From positions 1-64,000 of the forward strand of contig JAJDVB010000094.1 in assembly GCA_022826345.1 (NCBI GenBank): a DNA stretch of 64,000 nt, given 5' to 3'. Shown here piece by piece: positions 47,141 to 57,348 of the stretch. The notes beneath the pieces are model-generated. The model did not search any database. It was given only the letters and a program-made list of their open reading frames with translations, and was not told the DNA's origin. Each line of letters starts with the position of its first letter. The first letter of the stretch is position 1. Origin of the DNA: Alphaproteobacteria bacterium (GTDB taxonomy: Bacteria > Pseudomonadota > Alphaproteobacteria > UBA828). Made by a program: the position numbers and the translations under genes.

Positions 47141-47728
47141 GAGAGGCTCTCCGCTCCCTTTGCACGGTCCTTATCGGCCTATTCCATTCTGCGTCCGCTC
47201 CGCCCTTGCCGCAACGCGCGGGACAGCACACCGGCGCTGGCACAATTCTCCGTCAATTCAATGCTATCCGGGCATAAGGGGTGCTTATGCCCTGCATGAG
47301 AATTCGGTATTGGACCGGGTCAAGGCATCCAGGCACTGTCGATCGTGTGGCTGAGAGCCGTCATCGAGAGTGGCCCGGTCACAAGGAGTGGAGCAGGAAG
47401 GCATCTCGTAGTCCGTACCCCAGAACAACGGGGCAGGGCGAGCGGAGGAGACGACAGAGCGATCCATCATAGCCCGCGAAGCGAGGCATCCGAGCGCGAC
47501 AGGATCGCACGTCGGCTTATCCGGTTCCGAGAGACATCGGGCTCCACGCGTAGACGAACACGAGGGACCGGGCCCAGGACAGAACGCGGGCCCAGCGAGG
47601 GGGGACGGCTGCCTCCAAAGCTTGGAGGCGGTCGTCCCTGTTTCTGCACGCCGTCGATGTTCCTGGCCGGGGCCGCAGAGTGCGTCCGCCTTGGACGGAC
47701 GCGCTCTAGTTGAGCAGTAGCGGCAGAG
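47141..47728. other. Gene-free stretch between the Cox region and the PKS operon
   Basis: About 590 bases without a convincing gene. An open frame at 47345-47713 (plus strand, 122 codons) is Arg-rich and has no domain. Two hairpins close to the end of the PKS operon are listed separately. The stretch likely holds the promoter of the dienelactone hydrolase gene and decayed sequence. Confidence 0.5.
47602..47702 (-). terminator. Two hairpins just beyond the PKS operon
   Basis: The first is a two-part stem: outer arms 47602-47607 and 47633-47638, inner arms 47611-47618 and 47622-47629 with a 3-base loop. The second has 7-bp arms at 47682-47688 and 47696-47702, about 27 bases past the stop of the reductase-sulfotransferase gene. 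On the minus strand neither has a T-run; on the plus strand the first is followed by a few Ts. They may end transcription of the operon together. Confidence 0.4.
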
Positions 47729-50239
47729 TCACATGATGCCGCGGGCCGCGACGAACTCGCGATAGGGCGCGAATGCCTCGTTCACGCCCTCCGGCGTGAG
47801 GCCGTAATCGTCCAACTGATACTCGTGCCGCGGCTCTTGCCGGCGTTGCTCCTCCTGAAGCGTGAGCCACGCCTGCATGGCGCGGGCGGCGGCCGGCTCC
47901 AGGGGCCAGCCGAGGCGCGCGTAGATGTCGTTTACGACCGCCATCGGATCGTCGACCAGATCGGCATAGCGCACGTCGATCCAGCGTCGAGCGAGCGAGG
48001 GATGCGCGGCGCGGAACTGCATCGCGCCGTTCAGCATGTCGCTCATGAAGGCCAGCTGCTCAGCGCCAGTCTCGCGAGGCGGGCGCGGCTCTGTGGTGAA
48101 CGAGCGCATGCGCTCCACCAGGCTGTTCCAGGACGCCATGAGCTGCACGGGCTCCCGGTGAGTCTGGATGAAGACGGCATCCGGATAGGTCTCCAGCAGC
48201 ACCTCAAGCTCCATGAGGTGGAAGGGCATCTTGAGCAGCCAGTGCCGCTCTCCTTCCGGCTCCCGTTGCCGCCGCTGCCAGGTGAAGTGCTGCATGACAC
48301 GCCGGTGATACGCGTAGGCGTTGCGTGACCCGGTGGCGGCGAGCCATCGGCCGTAGTCCGGCGCATAGTGCGCGATAACGAGGACCCAGGTCGTGAAAGC
48401 GAGCCGGAGGAGCATGAAGTCCTCCTCGGGCTCGTCCACATCGATGCGATGAATCCCCGCGAGCGTATCGACGACATTGGTCGCGCCCATCAGCTCTTCC
48501 ACGTAGGCCCGGCGGGGATCCTCGGCGGTTCCTGCGACGGTGGCATAGTCGCCTGAAGGCAACACCGGCTCAGTCAGCTCGTAGCGCCGTAGAGCCCAGA
48601 ATTTCGGATCACGTGACAAGAGGCGGTGCAAGAAGGTCGTGCCGGTGCGGTTGATGCCGACAATGAGAACCGGCCGCTCGATCTCCGCTCGCTCGATTTC
48701 GGGGTGCTGCCGGCGTTCCTGAGCCAGTGCCGCGTTGTTGCGGAGCGAGCGGGTAAAGCCAAAGATGATGTGACTAAGCATCGATTCCTTCACCCCGGCC
48801 TCCGGCGATTTGAGCGCCTCCACGATCTGTTCGAGACCCTCGCGCATCCACGCGGGATAGGTCTGCTCGAAGGGGACGCCCATGCGCTCGGCGTATCTCT
48901 CGGCCTGAGCGATGAGTCCGTCGAAGTCCAGACGGCCTTGGGGGACCGGATAGGGCCAATCCTCCCGATTGCGCCTGAGCCAATTGTAGGAGCGCGCGTG
49001 TCTGATCAGCAGTGCGGGCCACTTGATCGGGTGGGGGCAGTCAACCCGAAGGGCGCGATCGCTGATCGGCAGCCCGGGTCCCGCCTTGTCCTCGCTGAAC
49101 CAATAGGGCGCGAAATGGTCGAGCAAGACCCACTGCCCGTGCAGCGGAGACTCCTCTCCGAGGGCCTGGCACGAACGCCTGAAGGATTGGTAGGAGACGA
49201 TTTGCCAATAGAGGCCAAAGTCCGCGATTTCAACGTCGTGGAACGGCGGTTGCGTATCGCAAAGGTGGTAGATCGTGAACCGCCGGTCAGGATTCAGGGA
49301 GATCGCCGCGCAGATTTCGCTCACGGTGTCGACCGGCTCGTAATTCCTTTCTATGGAGAAACCCTTCGGTGCCTTTTCCAGCTGAACCGCCGCGGCAAAC
49401 AGGCGCAAAGAATACTCGTTTGGCTGCGTATACCCCGTGCTGGAAAGCCCCATTTTCGGCAGGCGAAAGATCGCGACCGGAACGCCCGCCGCTTTCGCGA
49501 AGAGCACGCCTTGCTCGGCCACCAGCTTGCTCCACGGGTACCCGATGGCGCCGAGCGGGAAGATATTTTTCATGTCGGCGACGTCGGGCGACATCTGATC
49601 GTCGATGCGGCTCCCGCTGTATTCCCGCTCAAAGTTGCACCAATACTCCGGGAAAACGCCCATGGTGGAGACGTAAAACAGATGTTTGTAGCGGGTACTC
49701 AGGCAGAGCTCGAGGACGGGACGAAGGCCGAGCGCGTTCTGCTCGCGTATGTCGGCATAGGACAGGACGAGGCCGACGTTGGAGGCCACGTGATAGACCG
49801 CGTCGATCCGCTGACTCAGACCGGCAAACACGGCCTCGCTCAGACCGAAGCGCTCCTCCGAGATGTCGCCGAGAACCACCCGCAGGCGTGGCGCGAACGC
49901 CTCCTCCCAGATTTCTGCCTGCTCCAGAGCGACGCGCAATCGCGCGAAACCTTGCTCGGCGTTCTCGGCACGGACCAGGCAGTGCACGATCAAGCGCTCG
50001 TTCTGCCGCAGGAGCTCACGCAACATGAAGCGCCCCACGAAACCGGTCGCCCCGGTTAGAAAAACCTCCCGAAAGTTGTTTGGGGATACCGCTACAGCCG
50101 GGGCCCCCTGCGCGAGTGTCGCGTGAACGACACGACGCAGCGCGTCCACGTCCTTGCGGCATTGGGGTGGCAATTCGCCGACAAGAGGCGGCACCGCTCG
50201 ATCGGCGATAACTGGTGCGTTCATCGTGTCGTCCCACAC
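47729..50239 (-). CDS. Fused thioester reductase and sulfotransferase
   Basis: An 836-residue two-enzyme protein. Residues about 55-400 form an extended short-chain dehydrogenase/thioester reductase: NAD(P)-binding GATGFVG (63-69), Ser191, and Tyr234/Lys238 in YPWSK. Such domains release a chain from an acyl carrier protein as an aldehyde or alcohol. Residues about 520-810 form a PAPS-dependent sulfotransferase: 5'-phosphosulfate loop GINRTGTT (528-535), LKMPFHL, and the 3'-phosphate motif THREP (693-697). Both halves are complete. The gene starts 47 bases after the PKS stop (GTG 50239; ATG 50224 is possible). Likely role: reductive release and sulfation of the PKS product, which is inference. 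No signal peptide. Confidence 0.85.
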   Translation of the reverse strand: MWDDTMNAPVIADRAVPPLVGELPPQCRKDVDALRRVVHATLAQGAPAVAVSPNNFREVFLTGATGFVGRFMLRELLRQNERLIVHCLVRAENAEQGFARLRVALEQAEIWEEAFAPRLRVVLGDISEERFGLSEAVFAGLSQRIDAVYHVASNVGLVLSYADIREQNALGLRPVLELCLSTRYKHLFYVSTMGVFPEYWCNFEREYSGSRIDDQMSPDVADMKNIFPLGAIGYPWSKLVAEQGVLFAKAAGVPVAIFRLPKMGLSSTGYTQPNEYSLRLFAAAVQLEKAPKGFSIERNYEPVDTVSEICAAISLNPDRRFTIYHLCDTQPPFHDVEIADFGLYWQIVSYQSFRRSCQALGEESPLHGQWVLLDHFAPYWFSEDKAGPGLPISDRALRVDCPHPIKWPALLIRHARSYNWLRRNREDWPYPVPQGRLDFDGLIAQAERYAERMGVPFEQTYPAWMREGLEQIVEALKSPEAGVKESMLSHIIFGFTRSLRNNAALAQERRQHPEIERAEIERPVLIVGINRTGTTFLHRLLSRDPKFWALRRYELTEPVLPSGDYATVAGTAEDPRRAYVEELMGATNVVDTLAGIHRIDVDEPEEDFMLLRLAFTTWVLVIAHYAPDYGRWLAATGSRNAYAYHRRVMQHFTWQRRQREPEGERHWLLKMPFHLMELEVLLETYPDAVFIQTHREPVQLMASWNSLVERMRSFTTEPRPPRETGAEQLAFMSDMLNGAMQFRAAHPSLARRWIDVRYADLVDDPMAVVNDIYARLGWPLEPAAARAMQAWLTLQEEQRRQEPRHEYQLDDYGLTPEGVNEAFAPYREFVAARGIM

Positions 50240-50286
50240 TCTTTCATGTACCGCGGCGGGGTCCGTTCTCCTGCCGCCGGATCGTG

Positions 50287-53200
50287 CTACTCGGCGGCCA
50301 GGGCTCTCGCGGCGTCTTTTCCGGAACAGGGCGCTGGTGGGAAGTGGTCTTCAGGCGGACTGGCGAACACCGAGGGCTTGCGGCGTACCCTGCGCTGCGC
50401 GGCGAAGGGCGCATCGTCGATGCCATCGCCCTCCGTCTCGGCCTCCGCCTCCTCTTCGCTCGTTGTGCCGAAGACGATGGCGTGCGCTAGCGACTGGCAC
50501 GAGGCCGTGGTCATCAGCTCGAGCGCGCTCGCCTGGAAATTGAATTCGCTCTGAATAAACGCCCCCAACTCGGCGACGGAGATGGAGTTGAGGCCGAAGC
50601 TGGAGAGGGGCTCCTCCAGACCGCCCTCGTCGTGGCCGCAGAGCTCGGCGACCTTGGCGGCGATCTGCGCCATGACCCCATCCACCGTCAGCTGCTCGTC
50701 GGAGCCCACCTTGAATGCATCCTGATTGCTCATCAGGCGGCCGGACCGCATGTAATCGGCGGAATCGACGCTCCAGAGCACACGCTTGAAGAGCGCGGTG
50801 ATCAGATGGTCGCTTTCGCCCATGGTGCGGAGCGCATAGTCGAGGTTGGCGATGGCGCAATAGCTGCTCACAGGCGGTATGCCGGCGGCTTTCATCAATC
50901 GCAGCAGGCCGAGGTTGCGCGCGGCCATGCCGGCATCGGAGACCGCCGCCAGGTTGTAGGACAAGGCCGGAAGTCCCTGCCGACGGCGGCAGGCGGCGAG
51001 GCCGTCCATGTAGGCGTTGGCGGCACCGTAGTTGATCTGCCCCGGATTGCCGAACGCCGACGAGAGCGACGACACCATGACGAAGTGATCGAGCGGAAGG
51101 CCGGCGGTGGCATTGTGTAGATAGAGCGCACCGCGGGCCTTGGGCGCGAACACGCAGCCGATGGACTCCGGTGTCATGTCCGCCAGCAGGCAGTCGTCCA
51201 GCGCGCCGGCGAGATGGAACACACCCTTGAGCGGCTTCTTGACGTTGGCGACGCAGCGGCGCACGTCGGCCTCGATCGCAACGTCGCCCTGGACCAGGTC
51301 GATTTCGACTCCGTCGCCCACGTCCGCCAGAGTCGTGGACTGGCGCAACCAGTGCTCGCTGCGGCGGCGTTCGGGGTCGCGGTCCATGAGGGTCAGATGG
51401 CGCGCACCGGCGGTGACCAAGTAGGGCAGGAGCCGCAGGCCGAACCCGCCGAGGCCTCCGGTCACGAGATAGGTCGCTTCGGGGTCCAGCAGCGGCCGCC
51501 GGTCGTCGATGGGGAAGTCCGGAGCGGCGGCCGCCGGCGGCGCCTGTAGCACCAGCTTCCCCTGGTGCTGGCCGCTGGTCATCAGGCGGAGCGCCTTCGC
51601 GTAGTCGCCATAGGAGAAGACGGTGACCGGCAACGGCGGCACCACGCCGCGATCGAGCAGGTCGAGGCAGGCTTGGGAGAGTTCGCGCGAGAGCAGCGGG
51701 TCGTCCACCATCAGGCGGTCGAGGTCGATGGCCGCGAAGCGCAGGTTCTTGCGGAAGACGCGGAGGCCGAGAGCGCTGTCGGCGTAGATGTCGACCTTGC
51801 CGATCTCGCAATGCCACCCCCCCGCCCTCAGCGCCTGCAGGCAGAGCGCAACGTGGCGGCCTGCGAGCGAGTTCAGCACGACATCGACGCCCTGGCCGCC
51901 AGTCGCCTTCATCAGGCCGTCGTACCAGTCCTCGCTGTGGGAATCGAAGGCCGCCCGGACTCCCAGCGCGAGCAGTTGGTCGCGTTTGCTCTCGCTGCCC
52001 GCCGTTGCGTAGATCTCCGCGCCCACGTTGCTCGCGAGCGCGATGGCGGCCTGCCCGATGCCGCCCATGGCCGAGTGGATCAGGACACGCTGGCCCTTGC
52101 GCAGCCGCGCCAGGTGGATCAGGGAGTAGTAGGCGGTGACGTAGACCGAGAGCGACGACGCGGCCTCCTCCATGGTGAGGCCCGCAGGCTTGGGGAAGAC
52201 GCGGTGCTGGCCCACCACCGTGCGATTGGCGATACAGCCGCCGTCGACGAAGACCACCTCATCGCCGGGCTCGAGCCCTTCCACCGCCATGCCAGCGCGG
52301 CGTACCACGCCGCTTGCCTCCATGCCGACCTCGCGGCCGAGCGCTGAGCGCTCGTAGGCCAGCGCCGGCAGCAGCCCGAGCGTCACCATCACGTCGCGGA
52401 AGTTGAGCGCCGATGCCGCGACGTCGATCTCCACGGCGTGCGGGGCAAGCGGCGGCGGGTCGTAGGTCTTCATCCGCAAGCCGGCGATTTGTCCCGCATT
52501 GTCCAGGAAGAGCCGATAGGGCGGGTCTTCGCCGGGGGGAACGCGCGGGTACTGATCGCGATTGCTCACGATGCGCGGCACCCACAGCCGACCCTCGCGC
52601 AGCGCAAGCTCGCGCTCGCGCAGGTCGTGCCGTGCAATCCTTGCCAGCGTCTCGAGGTCGTCGGCCGCGCCCAAGTCCACCAGGCGGAAGTCGAGCTGGG
52701 CCTCCTCGCCGATCTCCATTGCCATGGTGCGCACCGCACCCCAGAGCGCGCCCCCGCGCGCGTCCTCCGGCTCGAACACCGCCTTGCGGGTCGCCACGGT
52801 GATGCGGCATTGGCAACTGGCCTGGTCGATTCTGTAGGGCACCAGCGCCTGGATGAAGCCAACGAATTGCGAGACCGCCCTCTCGCCGGTCGGGTCTTCC
52901 GGGTCCCAGTCGCAGAACAGGTCGATCGCCTGCACGTCCGCCGCCTGCGGCCACGTCTCGACCTCGAAAGGATCGCCTGACGCGGGACCATCGTAGGGGA
53001 TCGGGTAGACCGCAGGATTGTCGAGCAAGGTCGCCCAGGCTCCCGCCAGGCTGTCGGGCGCCCCCATCACCCAGCGCGGGGCCGGCAGCGCCGCCTCGTC
53101 CGCTTCGTCCGTGCGCTGCGGCGGCGCCTTCATCAGCGTCGCGCGCCGGCCGGCCCGAAGCGTGGTCCAGCCCGCACCGGGCTCCACGACTGCACCGTCC

Positions 53201-56200
53201 GCGTGGGAAATTAGCGCCAATCCGCCCGCGACCGCCACCTCCTGCCAGAACCGCCAGTCCTCGGGCGTGAACGCATCCTCATCACCGTGGAGGAACAGGA
53301 TTTCCGCCGCACCCCGGCGCAGCAGACCCTGATCCAGCGCGGACACCTGCCGTACGTCCGGATTGAGGCAGTCAAAGCGCAGCGCGGCGTCGTGGCCGTG
53401 GAAGGCGTCGTAGTGTGCCCGCGCGCCTTCCTCATCGTCGGCGACGAGCCAGTATTCGCTCTGTGTCTCCTCGCGCGAGAAGTGGTCGAGGCAGCTCTGA
53501 AGCACGGTCCGCTCCGGTTCCCTGGAGCCCGCGAACTCCAGAGCATGGCAGACTCGCCCGTCGCCGTCCTCCCCCCGCTCCAGGGCGGCAAGCAGGGCCG
53601 ATGGCTCGATCTCGCCCTCGGGCAGCCGCCCCGCAATCGCGCGGCCGTCTGCGACGAACTTCGGCTGCCAGGCGATGCGGTGCTTGCTGTTAGGCAGGTC
53701 GACCCGTCTCGGGTTCGAGATGAAGGAGATGTACTTCTCGATATGAAGGATGAGGTCCCCGGTCGCTCCGTCGTAGCAGCTCAGGCTGCCGGAAACCCAC
53801 TCGCCTGTCGGCACCGTGTATTGGCCCTTGTCGTCGACCTCGTAGCGAATTCCGCCGGGATAGGTGACGCGGCAGGTCATCCTCGGCACCGTGGGCGGGC
53901 GCAGGAATGTCACGTTCTCGGCCCGGCGCGGAATGGCGAAGAGATCGGCGCCGAGCATCAGGTCGTAGAGATAGGACTGCAATCCGCCGTCGAGCAGGGC
54001 CGGGAATACGACGTAGCCTTCCTCCTGGCCGCCCCGCCACAGCGCTTCGTCCACCTCGACATCGAACAGCAGGTGATCGGTGGCGACATCGCGCCGCAGC
54101 CTGCGCATGTTTCGGAAGTAGGGGCCGTACTGGAAGGTCTCGCCGAGAACGGTCTCGAAGCGCTCGTAAAGCTCGTCATCGGCCGCATAGGCCAGGGGCT
54201 CGTAGCGCGAGGCGTCGATCTCCGACACGTGTGCCGGCACGTCCGGCGCATGGTCCGGCCCGATGCGGCGCACTTGCCCGCGGCCGTGCAGCTCGCACTT
54301 CGCGTCGATTTCGTAAGACTGGGTCGAGATCGTGAGGGTGTATTCGTCCGGCGAGTTGAGGACCGGTTGCAAAGCCGTCTGCAGCCGCACCGGCGTCCTC
54401 GGAATTGGGCACGGCTGCAGGAATTCCAGCATCTCGATGTGAACGGGCGCGCCTTCCAGGGCCTGCAGTACGAGTTCGATGAAGCCGGCGGCGGGCATGA
54501 TCGACGCGTGATGAACGCGGTGCTCCGCGAGCCACGGAAAGGCCGCTTCGGAGAGCCGCGCTTCGAACAGGAGATGATCGCTCGCGATCCGGTGGCCGAC
54601 CAGCGGGCCGTGCGCGTAGTCGCCCTGTTGCAGGAAAAATTCATCGTCCAACAGGTTGTCGACTGTCTTCTGCTCGTCCCTCGGGTGCCCAGGCAGCAGA
54701 TGCACGATGGGGTCCGGGCGCGGATACTGCGCCGCGAAATCCAGAGACACGCCGGCCTTGAAGAGGTTGCCCAGGGCTTCATGGAAGCCGAGGCACGTAT
54801 CGCTGTCCCGCGTCAGCGTCGGAATGGAGACGGGCGGCGATGCAGCGTCCTCCACGCATTGCGCGACGATGGGCTGCAGGGCCGAGTGGGGCGCGAGCTC
54901 CAGCACCACGTCGGGCCGGTGGTCGCGCTTGACGGTCTCCATGGCCGCGGCGAAGCGGACTGGCTGGCGGATGTTGGACCACCAATAGGCGCTGTCCAGC
55001 CGCGCGGCCTCGGCACCCGTCACCGACGAGACGAAGGGCACGTCGGCGTCGAAGGAGAGATCGTCGAGGAAGGAGAGCGCGTCGAACGCATCGTCCCTGA
55101 TGGCGTCCATCGCCCGGGAGTGGAAGGCGATGTTGCCGGGGATCAGCCGGTTCTGGAGGCTGCTCCGATCCAGCTCGTCCATCACCGGCCGCAGGTCGTC
55201 TTCGCGGCCGCAGACGACGGTGTTGGCCGGCGCGTTCTCGCAGGCGATCTCGACTCGGACGGACCGGTCGCCGTCGAGGCGGAAGGGGATGTCCAGCCCG
55301 TCCAACAAATCCTCTACACCCGGCCGGTCGAGGCCGATCGCCAGCATGCGGCCGGAGCCGGCCACGCGCTGCTGCAGGGTGGCGCGGTGGTAGACCAGAC
55401 GCGTCGCGTCGGCGAGGGAGAACGCTCCGCAGGCGTAGGCCGCAGCCACCTCGCCGGAGCTGTGTCCCACTACGCAGTCGGGATAGACGCCCCAGGTCTT
55501 GAACAGCTCCACCAGCGCGCACTGGATCATGAAGATGGCGGGCTGGGCGAGTTGAACCTCGTCGAGCTCCTCCTGGGGGGCCGTGAAGCAGGCCTCGCGC
55601 AACGACGTGTCCGCATGCTCGCGCCAATGCTCTTCGACGGCGTCGATCGCACGGCGGAAGACGGGATGCGTCTCGTAGAGATCGCGCCCGCACCCGGCCC
55701 ACTGCGTCCCCTGCCCGGCGAACACCATGACCAGCCGCCGCTCCCCCTCCTCCGCGCTGGCGATCGGGGTCTCTTCTTCCACGAAGTCGTCTAGCGCTTC
55801 GGTCAGCTCGGTCAGACTGCGCGCCGCGAACGCGGTCCTCGCGGCGAAATGGGTGCGGCGGCGGCTGAGATTGCCGGCGAGCGCGTAGAGGTCCATCGGC
55901 TGCTCGTCGAGCAGGTGACGCAGCCGGCTCGCGCTCTCGACCAGCGCCTTGGGCGTGCGTGCCGAGAGAGGGACCATGTAGCCCGCCTCCGGCGCCAGCG
56001 GCATCGACCAGCGCCTGGACAGCGCCGGCCGGTACTCGCGCACCACGCAGTGCCCGTTGGCGCCGCCGAAGCCGAACGAGTTGATCCCGACGACCACGGG
56101 ATGGTCGGGGAACGGCTCGCATTCCGTCTGCACTTGCATGGGGCAGCCGTCGAAGTCGATCTCCGGATTGGGCACCTGGAAGTTGTTCGATGTCGGCGCG

Positions 56201-57348
56201 AAAGTGCGCCGCTGCATCATCAGAACGACCTTGAGCAGGGCGCAGTGGAAAGCGGCGGCCTCCATGTGCCCGACGTTGCTCTTCACGCTGGAGACCCGCA
56301 GCGGGACCTCCCGCTCGCTGCTGCCGAAGGCCTCGGCGATGGCATTGCCCTCGACGGGGTCGCCGACGGCGGTTCCGGTCGCGTGCGCCTCGATGTAGTC
56401 GAAGTCGAGAGCGGTGCGGCCGGCGCGCGCCGAAGCCTCGCGCATCAGCGCCACCTGGCCGTGGTGGGTGGGCGCGCTGATGAAGCGGCCGGGCGCGAGG
56501 CCGGAAGTGCCGTCCGCCGTCCCTGCCGCGTTGACCGCGGTCGACTCGATCACCGCGTAGATCGGGTCCCCGTCCCGCTCGGCCGCCGCCAGGGGCTTGA
56601 TGGCAAAGACGAACGACCCTTCGGAGCGCATGTAGCCGTTGGCCTCGGCATCGAAGGAGTGGCATTTGCCATCCGGGCTGATGACCCCCATGAGGTTGAA
56701 GCCGCTGCTCATCCTGGCGCTGCCCAGATAGGTGACGGCGCCGACCAGCGCCTGGTCGCAATCGCCGCATGCGAGGGCGTTCATCGCCGCGTGCAGGGCG
56801 CTCACGCCGGCGGAGCAGGCCGTGCAATAGGTCGCGGAAGACCCCATGAGGTTGAAGTGGTAGGAGACCCGGTTGGCCAGCATGGCAAGGCTGATGCCGG
56901 AGACGGAGTTTTCCGTGACGCCGTGCTGCGGCCGCCAGTTGGATACGGCCGGAACCTGCGAGCCGATGAAGACTCCGGTGGGGCTGTTGCGCAGCGAGTG
57001 AAGGTCCCAGCCGGCGTGTTCGAGGGTCTCCCACGCGCAATTCAGCAGCATCCTGACCTGCGGCTCGGTCTGCCTCAGCTCGTTGTGAGACATGCCAAAG
57101 AACGCACGGTCGAAGAGCAACTCCTCGTCGTCGCGAATCAGCCCCTCGTATGGGCTCGCGAGGCGACCTGGGCCCGAAAATTCGCCGATGGGCAGGTGGC
57201 CTTTGCCGTAGCGATCGGTGACCGGCTCCTGGACGATCTCGCGCTCGCTAAGCAGGCGCCAGAAGTCGGAGTCCGAGTGGGTGCCACCGGGCATGCGGTG
57301 GCTGTACCCGGTGATTGCAACCCCGTCGCTGATGTCATAAGCGCCCAT
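50287..57348 (-). CDS. Iterative highly reducing type I polyketide synthase
   Basis: A 2353-residue single-module enzyme. Domains: KS (1-440; Cys178 in CTACSA, His322, His361); AT (535-845; Ser630 in GHSSGE, AFH motif predicting malonyl-CoA); DH (905-1215; His943, Asp1120); a degenerate methyltransferase-like stretch (about 1265-1390) without a SAM-binding glycine motif; ER (1610-1935; GGIGQAA at 1762-1768); KR (1955-2190; GGLGGFG 1964-1970, Lys2070, Tyr2107, Asn2111, LDD motif of B-type); ACP (2215-2295; Ser2255 in GLNS, usually GLDS). No thioesterase and no loading module: the chain must be released by the next gene. It should build a fully saturated chain of C2 units; length unknown. No phosphopantetheinyl transferase is in the window. 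Confidence 0.93.
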   Translation of the reverse strand: MGAYDISDGVAITGYSHRMPGGTHSDSDFWRLLSEREIVQEPVTDRYGKGHLPIGEFSGPGRLASPYEGLIRDDEELLFDRAFFGMSHNELRQTEPQVRMLLNCAWETLEHAGWDLHSLRNSPTGVFIGSQVPAVSNWRPQHGVTENSVSGISLAMLANRVSYHFNLMGSSATYCTACSAGVSALHAAMNALACGDCDQALVGAVTYLGSARMSSGFNLMGVISPDGKCHSFDAEANGYMRSEGSFVFAIKPLAAAERDGDPIYAVIESTAVNAAGTADGTSGLAPGRFISAPTHHGQVALMREASARAGRTALDFDYIEAHATGTAVGDPVEGNAIAEAFGSSEREVPLRVSSVKSNVGHMEAAAFHCALLKVVLMMQRRTFAPTSNNFQVPNPEIDFDGCPMQVQTECEPFPDHPVVVGINSFGFGGANGHCVVREYRPALSRRWSMPLAPEAGYMVPLSARTPKALVESASRLRHLLDEQPMDLYALAGNLSRRRTHFAARTAFAARSLTELTEALDDFVEEETPIASAEEGERRLVMVFAGQGTQWAGCGRDLYETHPVFRRAIDAVEEHWREHADTSLREACFTAPQEELDEVQLAQPAIFMIQCALVELFKTWGVYPDCVVGHSSGEVAAAYACGAFSLADATRLVYHRATLQQRVAGSGRMLAIGLDRPGVEDLLDGLDIPFRLDGDRSVRVEIACENAPANTVVCGREDDLRPVMDELDRSSLQNRLIPGNIAFHSRAMDAIRDDAFDALSFLDDLSFDADVPFVSSVTGAEAARLDSAYWWSNIRQPVRFAAAMETVKRDHRPDVVLELAPHSALQPIVAQCVEDAASPPVSIPTLTRDSDTCLGFHEALGNLFKAGVSLDFAAQYPRPDPIVHLLPGHPRDEQKTVDNLLDDEFFLQQGDYAHGPLVGHRIASDHLLFEARLSEAAFPWLAEHRVHHASIMPAAGFIELVLQALEGAPVHIEMLEFLQPCPIPRTPVRLQTALQPVLNSPDEYTLTISTQSYEIDAKCELHGRGQVRRIGPDHAPDVPAHVSEIDASRYEPLAYAADDELYERFETVLGETFQYGPYFRNMRRLRRDVATDHLLFDVEVDEALWRGGQEEGYVVFPALLDGGLQSYLYDLMLGADLFAIPRRAENVTFLRPPTVPRMTCRVTYPGGIRYEVDDKGQYTVPTGEWVSGSLSCYDGATGDLILHIEKYISFISNPRRVDLPNSKHRIAWQPKFVADGRAIAGRLPEGEIEPSALLAALERGEDGDGRVCHALEFAGSREPERTVLQSCLDHFSREETQSEYWLVADDEEGARAHYDAFHGHDAALRFDCLNPDVRQVSALDQGLLRRGAAEILFLHGDEDAFTPEDWRFWQEVAVAGGLALISHADGAVVEPGAGWTTLRAGRRATLMKAPPQRTDEADEAALPAPRWVMGAPDSLAGAWATLLDNPAVYPIPYDGPASGDPFEVETWPQAADVQAIDLFCDWDPEDPTGERAVSQFVGFIQALVPYRIDQASCQCRITVATRKAVFEPEDARGGALWGAVRTMAMEIGEEAQLDFRLVDLGAADDLETLARIARHDLRERELALREGRLWVPRIVSNRDQYPRVPPGEDPPYRLFLDNAGQIAGLRMKTYDPPPLAPHAVEIDVAASALNFRDVMVTLGLLPALAYERSALGREVGMEASGVVRRAGMAVEGLEPGDEVVFVDGGCIANRTVVGQHRVFPKPAGLTMEEAASSLSVYVTAYYSLIHLARLRKGQRVLIHSAMGGIGQAAIALASNVGAEIYATAGSESKRDQLLALGVRAAFDSHSEDWYDGLMKATGGQGVDVVLNSLAGRHVALCLQALRAGGWHCEIGKVDIYADSALGLRVFRKNLRFAAIDLDRLMVDDPLLSRELSQACLDLLDRGVVPPLPVTVFSYGDYAKALRLMTSGQHQGKLVLQAPPAAAAPDFPIDDRRPLLDPEATYLVTGGLGGFGLRLLPYLVTAGARHLTLMDRDPERRRSEHWLRQSTTLADVGDGVEIDLVQGDVAIEADVRRCVANVKKPLKGVFHLAGALDDCLLADMTPESIGCVFAPKARGALYLHNATAGLPLDHFVMVSSLSSAFGNPGQINYGAANAYMDGLAACRRRQGLPALSYNLAAVSDAGMAARNLGLLRLMKAAGIPPVSSYCAIANLDYALRTMGESDHLITALFKRVLWSVDSADYMRSGRLMSNQDAFKVGSDEQLTVDGVMAQIAAKVAELCGHDEGGLEEPLSSFGLNSISVAELGAFIQSEFNFQASALELMTTASCQSLAHAIVFGTTSEEEAEAETEGDGIDDAPFAAQRRVRRKPSVFASPPEDHFPPAPCSGKDAARALAAE

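Noticed and set aside
47345..47713. A 122-codon open frame
   Set aside because: Arg-rich, no domain, no ribosome-binding site; typical chance frame in G+C-rich DNA.
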